Source of the DNA: Postechiella sp039985655
Lineage (GTDB): Bacteria; Bacteroidota; Bacteroidia; Flavobacteriales; Flavobacteriaceae
Direction of reading: 5' to 3'
DNA: 64,000 nt
Assembly: GCA_039985655.1 (NCBI GenBank)
Contig: JBDWSF010000018.1
Location: 186,001 to 250,000 of the forward strand
Made by a program: the position numbers and the translations under genes. Shown here in pieces: positions 33,635 through 43,405 of the stretch (position 1 is the first letter of the stretch; each line of letters opens with the position of its first letter). The notes beneath the pieces were generated by a model that was not told the origin of the DNA, did no database searches, and saw nothing but the letters and a program-made list of their open reading frames with translations.

Positions 33635-35617
33635 ATGATGATTATGAAAATGAATTTTAAAACAACGCTACTCGTCCTTATACTAATGGTATCTTTTATA
33701 TCATGTAACAACGAAGAATTATTTGTAGAACCTATAATAGAAGAAGTTCTAGAAGATAAAGCTACAGAAGACGAAGTATCAGAAGGTATCGTCGTAGATA
33801 CTACTTTACCATGCGATTTTGATTTAAATGATGTACAACCTAATTCTACCATAATAATAAATTGTGTTTTAGATTTAGATGGAGAAACTATTACATTACC
33901 TGCAAATGTAATAATAGAAGCCGAAGGAGGAGATATTGTAAACGGTACTATTAATTTTGGAGACAATAACATTATAGGTGGAGGACTATTAAACTCTACA
34001 TTAACTATTGGAGGTGTTACTCCACAATTAAAAGACACAAGTTTTAATTTTGAGCCTGAAAAATGGGGTATAATAGAAGGAATTGTAAGTGACGATGTAG
34101 CTTACAATAATAAAATTATTATAAACGAAGTAATTCAATCGGTTAAAGATCTAGGTATAACTACTATAAAAATAGATGCCTTAGATGCTTTTTTTCAAAC
34201 AGAGCCAGGATTTAATGGAACTGAACTTTGGCAACCCCAATTAACAGCAATACAAGTACCAAGTAATATTCATTTAATAATGACTGATGATACACATTTA
34301 CGAGTTCAACCTAATGACCGTAAGAATACCGTATTACTTACTCTATTTATGGCAGATAATTCAATTGTTGAAGGTGGTGTATTACATGGAGATAGAGATA
34401 CACATGATTACTCTGATACAAGTACAAGCCACGAATGGGGACATTTAATACTTGTTAAGGCTAGTAAAAACGCTACTGTTAAAGGCATGACGATTATGGA
34501 TGCTGGAGGTGATGGTATTGATGTAAATTCATTAGGACATACATTTCTATCTAGTTATGTTTCTTCGGAAAATATTTTAATAACGAATAATAAAATAATT
34601 AGGGCACGACGTAATGGTATGTCGATTACAGACGGTAAGAATATTATTATAGAAAATAACGAAATAATTGATACAGGTTTAGATACCGAATTTTCTGAAG
34701 GTACAGCACCTCGTTGGGCAATCGATATAGAGCCAGTTTGGGGTAATGGAGGTATACATTATGAAGAGGTAAATCATGTTATTATTAGAAATAATATAGA
34801 GCGTGGTTCTGCTGCAGGTGGTTTTATTAATGCAAGAGGATCTTATATTACTTATGAAAATAATTATATGGAAAGTACTATATCTATAGGGTATACAACT
34901 AATTCTATAGTTAGAAATAATACATTTGTGCGCAACCCAAATCCAACTAATAAGAGTATTGGTGTAGCTATTTATGCTGGTGATTATAATGATTTTGGTT
35001 ATAACCATAGTAATGAAGTATATGGCAATACTATAACAGATTTTTCTCAAGGAATATGGTTAATGGATTCTGATATGGATATTCATCATAACACACTTAT
35101 AGATTGTGGATCTGGTATTCAAATTCTGCATTCAAGAAATTCTAAAATACGAGATAACACTATTATTAACGAAACAGGTGGAGAAGGAATTAGTAATAAA
35201 ACTACTAAATATATGGATAATGTAGATATTTATAATAATATCATTAAAGTTGGAGGTTCCCCTTTTAGGTTTACAGAGGTTAATTGGACAGATGATGACG
35301 CAGCAATATATTATAATACAATACGTAATAATGAGGTTACATCGACCAATAATGGTAGTTCAAGTTTTAAGCAAATGATAGGTTTTGATTTTAAGGATAA
35401 TATATGCCATAATTCTGGCATTAGGGTGCAAGGAGTAAGAGAAGCTAATCTTTTAAATAATACTTTTGAAAATGGTATCATCAGAATTAGTGGTAATTAT
35501 TGTTCAGATATTAATATTATAGATAATACGATCTCTGGAGATTTATGCTTTAATGATGATAATACACTAGATTATGATGCTGTTAATATTGTTATTAGTG
35601 ATAACCGTTGTGATTAA
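33635..35617 (+). CDS. Right-handed beta-helix surface lipoprotein
   Basis: A 660-residue protein with a lipoprotein signal (hydrophobic core LLVLILMVSFISC, Cys near residue 24). An acidic Glu/Asp/Val-rich linker follows (about 28-55), then a long beta-helix region with many NNxI turns (ENILITNNKIIRARRNG, KNIIIENNEIIDTG, NVDIYNNIIKVGG). Exact start is uncertain because ATG codons occur at 33635, 33638, 33644 and 33650. Beta-helix proteins in polysaccharide loci are often lyases, hydrolases or epimerases; no catalytic set is recognisable here. It is the only gene in its transcript and is closed by a strong terminator. Confidence 0.75.
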   Translation: MMIMKMNFKTTLLVLILMVSFISCNNEELFVEPIIEEVLEDKATEDEVSEGIVVDTTLPCDFDLNDVQPNSTIIINCVLDLDGETITLPANVIIEAEGGDIVNGTINFGDNNIIGGGLLNSTLTIGGVTPQLKDTSFNFEPEKWGIIEGIVSDDVAYNNKIIINEVIQSVKDLGITTIKIDALDAFFQTEPGFNGTELWQPQLTAIQVPSNIHLIMTDDTHLRVQPNDRKNTVLLTLFMADNSIVEGGVLHGDRDTHDYSDTSTSHEWGHLILVKASKNATVKGMTIMDAGGDGIDVNSLGHTFLSSYVSSENILITNNKIIRARRNGMSITDGKNIIIENNEIIDTGLDTEFSEGTAPRWAIDIEPVWGNGGIHYEEVNHVIIRNNIERGSAAGGFINARGSYITYENNYMESTISIGYTTNSIVRNNTFVRNPNPTNKSIGVAIYAGDYNDFGYNHSNEVYGNTITDFSQGIWLMDSDMDIHHNTLIDCGSGIQILHSRNSKIRDNTIINETGGEGISNKTTKYMDNVDIYNNIIKVGGSPFRFTEVNWTDDDAAIYYNTIRNNEVTSTNNGSSSFKQMIGFDFKDNICHNSGIRVQGVREANLLNNTFENGIIRISGNYCSDINIIDNTISGDLCFNDDNTLDYDAVNIVISDNRCD

Positions 35618-35737
35618 GAAATATTAAATAAAAATAAGGAAACAACGCATGGTTTAATTCTTTCCATACTTTATTAAATGAATGTCTAGTCCTAAACAAC
35701 CGACACAGATTATTATAAAGGATTAAATTTATTAATT

Positions 35738-35773
35738 AAAGCTGAACAATCGCGTGATTGTTCAGCTTTTTTG
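35738..35773 (+). terminator. Rho-independent terminator of the beta-helix lipoprotein gene
   Basis: The perfect stem AAAGCTGAACAATC / GATTGTTCAGCTTT with a 4-base loop is followed by a T run, about 120 bp after the stop codon. Confidence 0.9.
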
Positions 35774-35898
35774 ATTTGTACTGTTTTCTTTTGAGTTTTT
35801 TTATTTGTGCATTTGTATTGGAGTTAACATATTAGTATATGATAAAATTTTCGAGTTCTAAGTTTGGATATGGTAACACAAATGGACTGAGTCAGCGC

Positions 35899-35932
<34 letters not shown>

Positions 35933-35935
35933 TGA

Positions 35936-36350
35936 GCGACACTTTTATCTTTTAGACTGTACTGACCTGTAGTAAACCTGCCTGCTAATTCCGAGTAAAT
36001 AATAGGTAGAAACTATGGGTTTTCTGAGTGCTTCTTTGAAGTGGTCAACAACTCGGGTTTGTGATTTTTTATCATATCTAATAAGATCGCTTTCTTATCT
36101 GCACGTTCTGTAAGATATTCAGCTCTTGCTTTCTGTTTTTACTTGTTGTTCTAATTCTAAAATACGCTGTTCTGGAGTTTTAGACATACTAGCAGGCCAA
36201 TCAAAGTTACTCTATTTAAACCCATCTGCTTATTGTGGAGCACGCTTGAATGCCATATATGTCACGTGCTTGACTTCTGGTTAGAAATTCTTGTTCAATT
36301 TCCTTCGACCACTTCTAATTTAAAAGAAAGTGAGTAATCTTTTTGGTTAT
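35936..36350 (-). pseudogene. IS3-family transposase orfA/orfB remnant
   Basis: The minus strand read across frames gives orfA fragments KDYSLSFKLEVVEG, then NFDWPASMSKTPEQRILELE, and then an orfB start PIVSTYYLLGISRQVYYRSV. Together these are the pattern of IS3-group OrfA (HTH plus leucine-rich helix) and the beginning of OrfB. Several stops and frameshifts interrupt it and the catalytic DDE part of orfB is missing; the sequence breaks off at the TTA microsatellite. Confidence 0.65.
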
Positions 36351-36359
36351 GCTTGACGT

Positions 36360-37400
36360 TTAAAAGAGTTCAAACAGGTTGTTTATTGTTTTTTGAGTAG
36401 CTTCATTATTTTGATTACTCTTTCTTAGTCTAATTTCAAAATTCTTTTAAGATTTACTGCAAAAATAGTCAACCTGCATTTGCATATTTTTAATTCCATA
36501 AGAGATCACTCTTCTATAACCATGAATATTTTTTAACTCTCCATTTTTAGCTTCTATCTTATATCTATGTTTTGATTTTTATTTAAAGTATTCCGATTTT
36601 GTGATTATCGAATATGTTTTTGATTTTGTTCCTTCTTTATAACATCCTTGCTTTAGGACAGTTTTTACATTTCTCTAGATCAAAATAATAAATGATTACT
36701 TGATTTTTACCAACATTCTTTTTACCCTGAATCGCTTTTCTTACTCCCTATATGCCTTGCAGGACAAACAAACATGTCTGCATCTTTAATTATAATCAAA
36801 CTCATTCTCTTTCTTTCTACTCCCTTGACTAATAACAGGGGTTAACTTTGCTACTATCTGAATGTTTTTTCTTTGGCTAATTCTAAATTTTTATTTCCTG
36901 AATAAGCTGTATCTCCAATGACTGTATCTACAGTTATACCATTGTTTTGACTTTGTTCTATAAGTTCTGGTAAAATAGGACTATCTCTTTTTTCACCTGA
37001 AGTAACAACTGCTCGAGTGATGATTCTTTCCTGAGTCATTGCTAAATGAGTTTTAAATCCAAAGAAGGAACTATCTGTTGATTTGTGTTCTATTCAACAT
37101 CCATATCTTTAGACATAGCTCATTGTGTTTGTTGTTCAATATCATCAATAGATTCTTTTAATAAGTTAAGTTTTTCTTTTACAGAAGGTACTTCGCTAAT
37201 AGTTAGAGAGGCTTCAAGTGAGGTTTCTAACTCTTTACTTTAAGTAATTTCTTGCTTTAAATCATGACTATCATTTTTGGAGGGCATTTTTTCTTTCTAA
37301 TCTTCTTGATAAGTATAAACCGCTTTTCGAACTTGTTTTGATCTTTCTCGTAAGATATCAATAGTAGAAACGGGATTAGATTTACATGATATAAGATTAA
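36360..37400 (-). pseudogene. IS1182-like transposase, 3' part, decayed
   Basis: Reading the minus strand, pieces recognisable as an IS1182-type DDE transposase follow in order: SNPVSTIDILRERSKQVRKA and KEKMPSKN near 37380-37270, the intact stretch at 37039-36854 with VIGDTAYSGNKNLELAKEK (the second catalytic Asp), and the C-terminal RYKIEAKNGELKNIHGY (the catalytic Glu) near 36580-36500. Multiple stop codons and frameshifts make it inactive. It continues the fragment at 38030-38399; the two were separated by the IS630-like insertion. Confidence 0.75.
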
Positions 37401-38029
37401 TACTATTTATTATTTGATGTTACTGTAATATTTTGTATTTTTTATGTTGAACTACAACAACTTATTCAAGATACCTTTGGTGAAGCTGTTAACTATAAAA
37501 CATTAAATGGTGTCAAGATGAATCTCGTTTTGGTTTAATCACAAAACAAAAACGGGTATTAACTCTAAAAGGCATTAAACCCGTTGGGAAATATAAACAT
37601 AGTTACAAATACTTTTGGCTTTGGGGAAGTTTTTCTCCAATAACTGGAGAGGCACATTACATGATTAGTGATGGCGTATCTAAAAATGCTTTTATAGCTT
37701 ATTTACAAGATTTTAGTTTATATAACCCAAGGGAACTTAAAATTTTGATTATTGATAATGCAGCATTTCATTCTACAAAAGACGTGCAATTACCACAAAA
37801 CATAATCCTAATCCCTATACCTTCATATTGTCCAGAACTAAATCCTGCTGAAAAGATGTGGCAATGGTTTAAAAGTAAAGTCTCAATGAAAATTTATAAA
37901 TCTTTAGATGAATTAGAAGATAAACTTACTCAGCTCATTAAATGCATCGATAATCATAAAGTTAAAAGTATTACATCGTATCAGTATTTAGTAAATAATT
38001 ATTGCAGTATTTTTAATTAAGAAATGGTA
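37401..38029 (+). mobile_element. Truncated IS630-like element inserted in the IS1182-like element
   Basis: Candidate imperfect ends TACTATTTATTATT (from 37401) and the inverse of TTAATTAAGAAATGGTA (ending 38029) delimit about 630 bp, much shorter than a complete IS630 (about 1-1.2 kb). Both ends sit at TA dinucleotides, the usual IS630 target. The insertion lies just after the catalytic GSIIVD motif of the host transposase, and the host reading continues beyond the other end. Confidence 0.6.
37449..38020 (+). pseudogene. IS630-family transposase remnant
   Basis: An N-terminal fragment ELQQLIQDTFGEAVNYKTLN (from 37449) is followed, after a frameshift, by an open frame from about 37505 to the stop at 38020. 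That frame includes CQDESRFGLITKQKRV (first catalytic Asp), LIIDNAAFHSTK (second Asp) and PSYCPELNPAEKMWQWFKSK (catalytic Glu). The last 119 codons form an uninterrupted ORF from an ATG at 37661. The N-terminal DNA-binding HTH domain is mostly deleted, so it is unlikely to be active even though the catalytic core looks intact. Confidence 0.8.
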
Positions 38030-38399
38030 TAACATCGACAATGATAGATCCAGAACGGATAATACCTTTTTCAACAGCAATACTTACTGTTTTGTTAATT
38101 AATAAATCTAGTAGATTGGTTTCCTTAAGGCGTTGTCTACGAAATTTTGTTAAGGTGCTTGGATTGATAACTCCCTGCTCAGGTAACATTTCTAAAAAAT
38201 ACTTGAAAGACATATCATATCGGGAGCGTTCCTCGACATCAACATCTGATAAAGTGTAAATCACTTTTAACAACAAGTACTTGAAAAGTTTGATTGGACA
38301 TTCTGCAATCCTGCCCTGGTCTGAAGAATATTTTTCTAAAAGCTCTTCATAGATAAAACTAAAGTCTATTAAATCGTAAAGTGAACTATATTCACTCAA
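38030..38399 (-). pseudogene. IS1182-like transposase, 5' part
   Basis: From the ATG at 38399 an intact frame encodes the transposase N-terminal domain (PIKLFKYLLLKVIYTLSDVD, MSFKYFLEMLPEQGVINPST, LTKFRRQRLKETNLLDLL). It reaches GSIIVD, the first catalytic Asp, before running into the IS630-like end, which supplies a stray VIPFLN and stop. Joined with the 3' part it would make about 470 codons, close to the usual size of the family. The short C-terminal extension is an artefact of the insertion. Confidence 0.75.
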
Positions 38400-38432
38400 T
38401 GGTAAAATCTATTGTTGAGCTAGCATACCAAA

Positions 38433-38485
38433 AAATATTAAATAAGGAGTAGAATTTTAAAAATTCTACTCCTTATTTAATATTT
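38433..38485. repeat. Perfect 26-bp palindromic stem-loop
   Basis: AATAAGGAGTAGAATTTT and neighbouring bases (38433-38458) are perfectly complementary to 38460-38485 with a single-base loop. On the minus strand a short T run follows, so it could terminate the large polysaccharide transcript ending at 38620, or be an IS end structure or attenuator of the IS1182-like gene, whose ATG lies 34 bp away. Confidence 0.75.
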
Positions 38486-38619
38486 AGAGTTTTTCATTGG
38501 TCTCTTCATTATATATCGTCTTTTTTTACAAATGGGATTGATTTTATTTATCTATAAAAACAAATAAAGCCCATTGGATATAGAATATTGAACTATTAAT
38601 TATGCACTTCATTGATCTT

Positions 38620-39558
38620 TTATTTTAAATTTTCATTTAACAAAATATTGACTTCTTTTGTCAATATCTCAGAACCTATATTTGATAAATGTGTTTTATC
38701 TTTCCAATATTTATTAAGGTTATTATCCTTAAAATGATCCGTTAAATCATAGTAAGTCAACCCTTTGTTTTTAAGAATTTGATTAAATTCTAAATTATCA
38801 TTTTTACAACTATCATCAAATTTAGGAGAAGTGAAAATAATAATTGTTTTATTATTTTCACTACAAAATATTTTAAGTTCATCTAAAAAATTTTCATAAA
38901 TGTCGTTTAAAACAAGTTTCTCTTTACAATTCACAAATTCTTCTTTACTAAGAATTTTTTCGAAAATTTTTTTTTGATTTTCACTTACATAAATAGGGTC
39001 AAAACCAAAATATGTTTTATAATTATATTTTGGCTTTAAATAATTTTTTAAAATACCTAGAACTTTACCGTTATAGCCTAAACACCAGTAAAAATTTTGT
39101 AATATATTATTTTTTTCTAATTTATCAGTTTCAGTTTTTATTATCTTATTTCTATTATATTTTGTAGTTAAAAACTGAATATCTGTTCCTGTATATTTTT
39201 GATCAAAAGCATTCTCTGGGTCAATATGCAAAAAAATTGTTTGTTTTTTTTGTTTTGGTAATACTTTAATTAACGTTGCTGGGAAAGCCAATTTACAACC
39301 ATCCATGCCCATATTGAAGCTGTTTTGTGAAAGCTTCGTTGGATCAATATTACGATTTGCCCTTGAGCTACCATAAACAATAAAATCTAAATTATCTTTT
39401 ATCTTTAAATAATGATTTAATTTACCAATACTTTGACCTGTAAAAACTTTATCACTTATTGTATTTAAAAAAACAAAAACAATTTTGTCCGATATAAATG
39501 TAAAAAGGAGAATTAAAAATAATGTTTTTATGATATATTTTATGTTATCTGTGTTCAT
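38620..39558 (-). CDS. SGNH-like partner of the second MBOAT
   Basis: A 312-residue protein with an N-terminal membrane segment (about 10-33) and an extracytoplasmic domain. VYGSSRANRN at about 61-70 is the nucleophile block (GSS in place of GDS) and WKDKTHLSNIG near 290 supplies the Asp and His. FNMGMDGC and FLHIDPENAFD are shared in style with DltD/AlgJ-like proteins of this kind. It starts 3 bp after the MBOAT gene, forming the second MBOAT/SGNH pair. It is the last gene of block C. Confidence 0.7.
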   Translation of the reverse strand: MNTDNIKYIIKTLFLILLFTFISDKIVFVFLNTISDKVFTGQSIGKLNHYLKIKDNLDFIVYGSSRANRNIDPTKLSQNSFNMGMDGCKLAFPATLIKVLPKQKKQTIFLHIDPENAFDQKYTGTDIQFLTTKYNRNKIIKTETDKLEKNNILQNFYWCLGYNGKVLGILKNYLKPKYNYKTYFGFDPIYVSENQKKIFEKILSKEEFVNCKEKLVLNDIYENFLDELKIFCSENNKTIIIFTSPKFDDSCKNDNLEFNQILKNKGLTYYDLTDHFKDNNLNKYWKDKTHLSNIGSEILTKEVNILLNENLK

Positions 39559-39561
39559 ATC

Positions 39562-40980
39562 TTAAAATTGAAAATATATAAAATTATTAGAGGTAGAATA
39601 GAATAGATTAATTATTATTATTATTATAGAAGACATTAATGCAATTTTTACGAAACTAAATTTAGCTCCAAAATTCTCCAAATGTATTTTTTTATTAAAA
39701 AGGTAAAGATCAAATAGAATACCTATTATTAAGAGTATTATAGAATTTACGAATACATTAATATCTCCAATAAAAGGAAATGAAAAGTCAAAATCAATAA
39801 TTTTATTAATAGCTAAAGTAGCCGAATTTAAATCTTTTGATCTGAAAAATATCCAAGAAAATAACACAATTGAGAATGTTATTGGATAGCTAAGCCACTT
39901 AAAAGCTTGTGCTTTATCTATAAATTGAGTAGGTTTTAAGTATTTTTCTATGCTTAATACTATTCCGTGAATTCCTCCCCATATAATAAAAGTCCAATTG
40001 GCTCCATGCCATAAACCTCCAAGTAGCATTGTTAACATTAAATTTCTATAAGTAATTTTTATACCTTTTCTATTTCCTCCTAAAGAAATGTACAGGTAAT
40101 CTCTTAGCCAAAAAGACAAAGAGATATGCCATTTTCTCCAAAACTCAGTAAGGGATTTAGAAAAATAGGGAAGGTTAAAGTTTTGATTGAATTTAAATCC
40201 CAGTAATTTTGCAGTACCAATAGCAATATCTGAGTAACCCGAAAAGTCATAATAAATTTGAAATGCATATAAAAATGTAGCTAATATTATTGTTGTTGAA
40301 TTATATAGTTCAACATCAGCATATATAGTATCAACATAACCACCAATAGTATCTGCAATAACAATTTTCCGGAATAAACCAACTAATATTTGAATAATTC
40401 CTTCATTAAACCAATCTTTTCTAAAAACCCTCTTTTTTTCTATCTGTGGTAGTAAATTGGAAGCCCTTTCTATTGGTCCAGCAACTAACTGCGGAAAAAA
40501 TGATATATATGTGAAAAATGAAATGACATTATTGGTTGGTTGAAACTGTTTCCTGTAAATATCAATTGTGTAACTTAAAGTTTGAAATGTATAGAAACTT
40601 ATCCCAACAGGTAAAATTACATTTATGGTTAAATCATTGGGATTCCATCCAAAAACATTCATTAAATCAGTAAATGAATCAGCAAAAAAGTTATAATATT
40701 TAAAAATAGATAAGAACCCTAAGTTTGCTATCAAACTTACAAATAACCAAGTTTTTCGTTGTTTTTTAGTATTGGATGTAAATATTTTTGAACCAGCTTT
40801 AAAATCAATGAGAGAACTAATAATAATTAAGGATAGAAACCTCCAATCCCACCAAGCATAAAAAATGTAACTTGATATTAATAATAGAATATTTTGTTTT
40901 CTTAAATCATCTTTTAGCAGCCAATAAATAATAAAAACGATAGGGAAAAAGAATAAAAATTCAAAAGAATTAAATAACAT
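39562..40980 (-). CDS. MBOAT-family membrane O-acyltransferase, second of three
   Basis: A 472-residue polytopic protein highly similar by eye to the enzymes at 20280 and 41929. It shares SYIFYAWWDWRFLSLI, FFPQLVAGPIERA, DFSGYSDIAIGTAKLLGF, EFWRKWHISLSFWLRDYLYI and the catalytic His in LGGLWHGANW. About ten hydrophobic segments. It pairs with the SGNH-like gene 3 bp downstream. Because each pair of the three has its own SGNH partner, the enzymes probably differ in acceptor sugar or position rather than being mere duplicates. Confidence 0.92.
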   Translation of the reverse strand: MLFNSFEFLFFFPIVFIIYWLLKDDLRKQNILLLISSYIFYAWWDWRFLSLIIISSLIDFKAGSKIFTSNTKKQRKTWLFVSLIANLGFLSIFKYYNFFADSFTDLMNVFGWNPNDLTINVILPVGISFYTFQTLSYTIDIYRKQFQPTNNVISFFTYISFFPQLVAGPIERASNLLPQIEKKRVFRKDWFNEGIIQILVGLFRKIVIADTIGGYVDTIYADVELYNSTTIILATFLYAFQIYYDFSGYSDIAIGTAKLLGFKFNQNFNLPYFSKSLTEFWRKWHISLSFWLRDYLYISLGGNRKGIKITYRNLMLTMLLGGLWHGANWTFIIWGGIHGIVLSIEKYLKPTQFIDKAQAFKWLSYPITFSIVLFSWIFFRSKDLNSATLAINKIIDFDFSFPFIGDINVFVNSIILLIIGILFDLYLFNKKIHLENFGAKFSFVKIALMSSIIIIIINLFYSTSNNFIYFQF

Positions 40981-41029
40981 TATAAAACTGATTTTAAGTT
41001 TAACTGATTTATCTTTATTTCAAAATAAA

Positions 41030-41923
41030 CTATAGGTTACGATTTATGTTTTGAATCATTAGATTTAACTCTGTAGATACTTTTTTAGCGCCATGCTTAT
41101 TTAAATGATCTACATTATAAAAAAGAGAATCGGGGTAAGTTTGATTAACCAAATTCCAATACGGTATTTTATTCAGTGCACAAATTTTATTAATTTCTAA
41201 GTTGTTTTTTTTAACAACCTCTTTGTTTAAATACTGATTAAAATACTTATGGCATGGTAAAGTTATTAGAATAGGAGTAATACCTTTACTTTTTAAGGTG
41301 TTTATAAAACTGTTTAAATTATTTGTAATATTATTTTCTTCACTAAAACCAGCTTCTAATTGTTCTACTCTTTTTTTTCCATTAAGGGTATCCATCACGT
41401 TCCAATTGGTGGAATTATGACTAACATATCCTCTATAGGAATTAGCCTTTGTTCTTTGCAAGTGATCTCTAATAGTTTGTTTAAAACCTAAGGCATATAT
41501 CCACGAAATGTCTTCTAGGACGTAATTTTTGTTATTGTAATCTATATTGTAATAATAATGATAAAAAATATCTCTTGCTTCATTATGTGTATAATACAAG
41601 CTATGATAATCTATACTGATTAAAACATACTTTAAGTTAGGCATGTTTTTAATTTGTTTTAAGGTAATGGCTTTATCGAAATAAAGCGTTTGAGAACCAA
41701 AGGCCATATTGTAAGTAAATAAATCGAATTCTTTAGGAGCTATAGCATTCATAGCATGAGAATTCCCTAAAACCAATACTTCTATAGAATCTGCCTTAGT
41801 TGTATATCCTTTCCACTTTTCTTTATATAAACTATTGGAGTCTCTAACCAGAATTTCAAGGACACAAAAAACAGCCAATATTGGAAAAATAAAAAAGAAA
41901 AAACCTTTAATAAATTGTTTCAT
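41030..41923 (-). CDS. SGNH-like partner of the third MBOAT
   Basis: A 297-residue protein with one N-terminal membrane segment (about 7-25). The block VLVLGNSHAMNAIAP (Ser55) and DHLNKHGAKK near 275 give the Ser/Asp/His set of the SGNH family; the nucleophile motif is GNSH rather than GDS. ISIDYHSLYYTHNEARDIFY in the middle is typical of the membrane-anchored, MBOAT-linked members. The gene lies 5 bp after the MBOAT at 41929-43371. Confidence 0.7.
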   Translation of the reverse strand: MKQFIKGFFFFIFPILAVFCVLEILVRDSNSLYKEKWKGYTTKADSIEVLVLGNSHAMNAIAPKEFDLFTYNMAFGSQTLYFDKAITLKQIKNMPNLKYVLISIDYHSLYYTHNEARDIFYHYYYNIDYNNKNYVLEDISWIYALGFKQTIRDHLQRTKANSYRGYVSHNSTNWNVMDTLNGKKRVEQLEAGFSEENNITNNLNSFINTLKSKGITPILITLPCHKYFNQYLNKEVVKKNNLEINKICALNKIPYWNLVNQTYPDSLFYNVDHLNKHGAKKVSTELNLMIQNINRNL

Positions 41924-41928
41924 GATCT

Positions 41929-43371
41929 TTAAAATTGAAAATAAATAAATTGTTGTTCTTCACCTTGAAAATATATAATACAGAGTATTAAGAAATAATA
42001 TAGCCCCCATCGTATTGGTTTAGAAATGCTTAGTTTTTCTATGCCATATTTACCTATTCTTCCAAACCATTCTATTAATAAAAAAATAAGAATTAAGAAT
42101 ATAGTAATCAATACCTTGTTAAGGTTTTCAATATTTGGTATGTTTATTAAGGTGTTAGAAAAAAATCCTTTTATATAACTTACAGCATGTTCAATAGTAT
42201 TGGCTCTAAAAAATATCCAGGCAAATACCGTTAACACAAACGTTATAAACATAGAAAAAAACTCTTTAATACTAGGTAAGTATTTACCTTGTGCAACAGT
42301 TTCTAGGTTATTCCGATTATTGTTAGTTAGCATAATTGGTAAGAAATAAACAGCATTTAGGGCTCCCCAAATAATAAAGGTCCAGTTTGCACCATGCCAG
42401 AAGCCACTTACTATAAAAATAATAAAGGTATTTCTTATTTTTATCCAAGTACCTCCTCGACTACCACCTAGTGGAATGTATAGATAATCTCTAAACCAAG
42501 TAGAAAGTGATATATGCCAACGTCTCCAAAATTCAGCCATATCTCTAGAAAAATAAGGAAAATTAAAGTTTTGCATTAAATCGAACCCAAATAGGCGAGA
42601 GGTACCAATGGCTATATCGGAATACCCAGAGAAATCACCATATATTTGGAAAGTAAAAAATAGCGCACCTAATACTAGTGAGCTCCCGTTCATATCTTCC
42701 GAATTATTGAATATTTGATTTGCGAACTGTGCACAATTATCAGCAATGACTACTTTTTTAAATAAGCCCCACAAAATTTGACGCATACCGTCTACAGCTT
42801 TATTATATTCAAATTTTCGTTTATTATAAAATTGCGGAAGTAAATGTGTCGCTCTTTCAATTGGTCCAGCAACTAATTGCGGAAAGAAACATACAAAGGC
42901 AGAAAAAGCAATAAAATCTTTAGTGGGCTCTAATTTGCGTCTATAAACATCTATAGAATAACTTAAGGTTTGGAAGGTGTAAAAACTAATACCTACAGGC
43001 AATACTATATTTAAGGTACTAGCTTGTATGTCTTGTCCAAAGAAAGAAAAAGCAGTAATAAAGTTGTCTAAAAAGAAATTATAATATTTAAAAAAACCAA
43101 GAAAGCCTAGGTTTACTAAAATACTAGTCCAAAGCAATAATTTACGTTTTTCTAATTTTTGTTGTTTAGTTAAAGCAATACCTATACTATAGTCTACAAG
43201 AGTACTAAATATAATTAAAGACAGAAACCTCCAATCCCACCAGCCATAAAACACATAACTAGCAATAGTTATTAATAGGTTTTGTAACTTTAGGTTATTA
43301 TTGGCAACAAACCAATATAAAATAAAGATTATAGGTAAAAATATAGCAAAATCTATAGAGTTAAATAGCAT
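41929..43371 (-). CDS. MBOAT-family membrane O-acyltransferase, third of three
   Basis: A 480-residue polytopic protein with all MBOAT marks: SYVFYGWWDWRFLSLI, FFPQLVAGPIERA, DFSGYSDIAIGTSRLFGF, EFWRRWHISLSTWFRDYLYI, and the catalytic His in SGFWHGANW. It follows the deacetylase gene by 34 bp in the same direction and is followed by its SGNH partner. It ends GEEQQFIYFQF; all three MBOATs end in FIYFQF, an identical C-terminal motif. Confidence 0.92.
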   Translation of the reverse strand: MLFNSIDFAIFLPIIFILYWFVANNNLKLQNLLITIASYVFYGWWDWRFLSLIIFSTLVDYSIGIALTKQQKLEKRKLLLWTSILVNLGFLGFFKYYNFFLDNFITAFSFFGQDIQASTLNIVLPVGISFYTFQTLSYSIDVYRRKLEPTKDFIAFSAFVCFFPQLVAGPIERATHLLPQFYNKRKFEYNKAVDGMRQILWGLFKKVVIADNCAQFANQIFNNSEDMNGSSLVLGALFFTFQIYGDFSGYSDIAIGTSRLFGFDLMQNFNFPYFSRDMAEFWRRWHISLSTWFRDYLYIPLGGSRGGTWIKIRNTFIIFIVSGFWHGANWTFIIWGALNAVYFLPIMLTNNNRNNLETVAQGKYLPSIKEFFSMFITFVLTVFAWIFFRANTIEHAVSYIKGFFSNTLINIPNIENLNKVLITIFLILIFLLIEWFGRIGKYGIEKLSISKPIRWGLYYFLILCIIYFQGEEQQFIYFQF

Positions 43372-43405
43372 GTGTTAAATAATAAATTAATATGAACCAG
43401 TTTTA

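Noticed and set aside
34679..35050. 123-codon minus-strand ORF within the beta-helix lipoprotein gene
   Set aside because: It is antisense to a repetitive Asn/Ile-rich gene, which readily yields long open antisense frames. It has no domain or start context.
38013..38399. A 128-residue intact small gene
   Set aside because: The frame is the N-terminal part of an IS1182-like transposase whose last residues and stop come from the inserted IS630-like end, so it is a truncated pseudogene.
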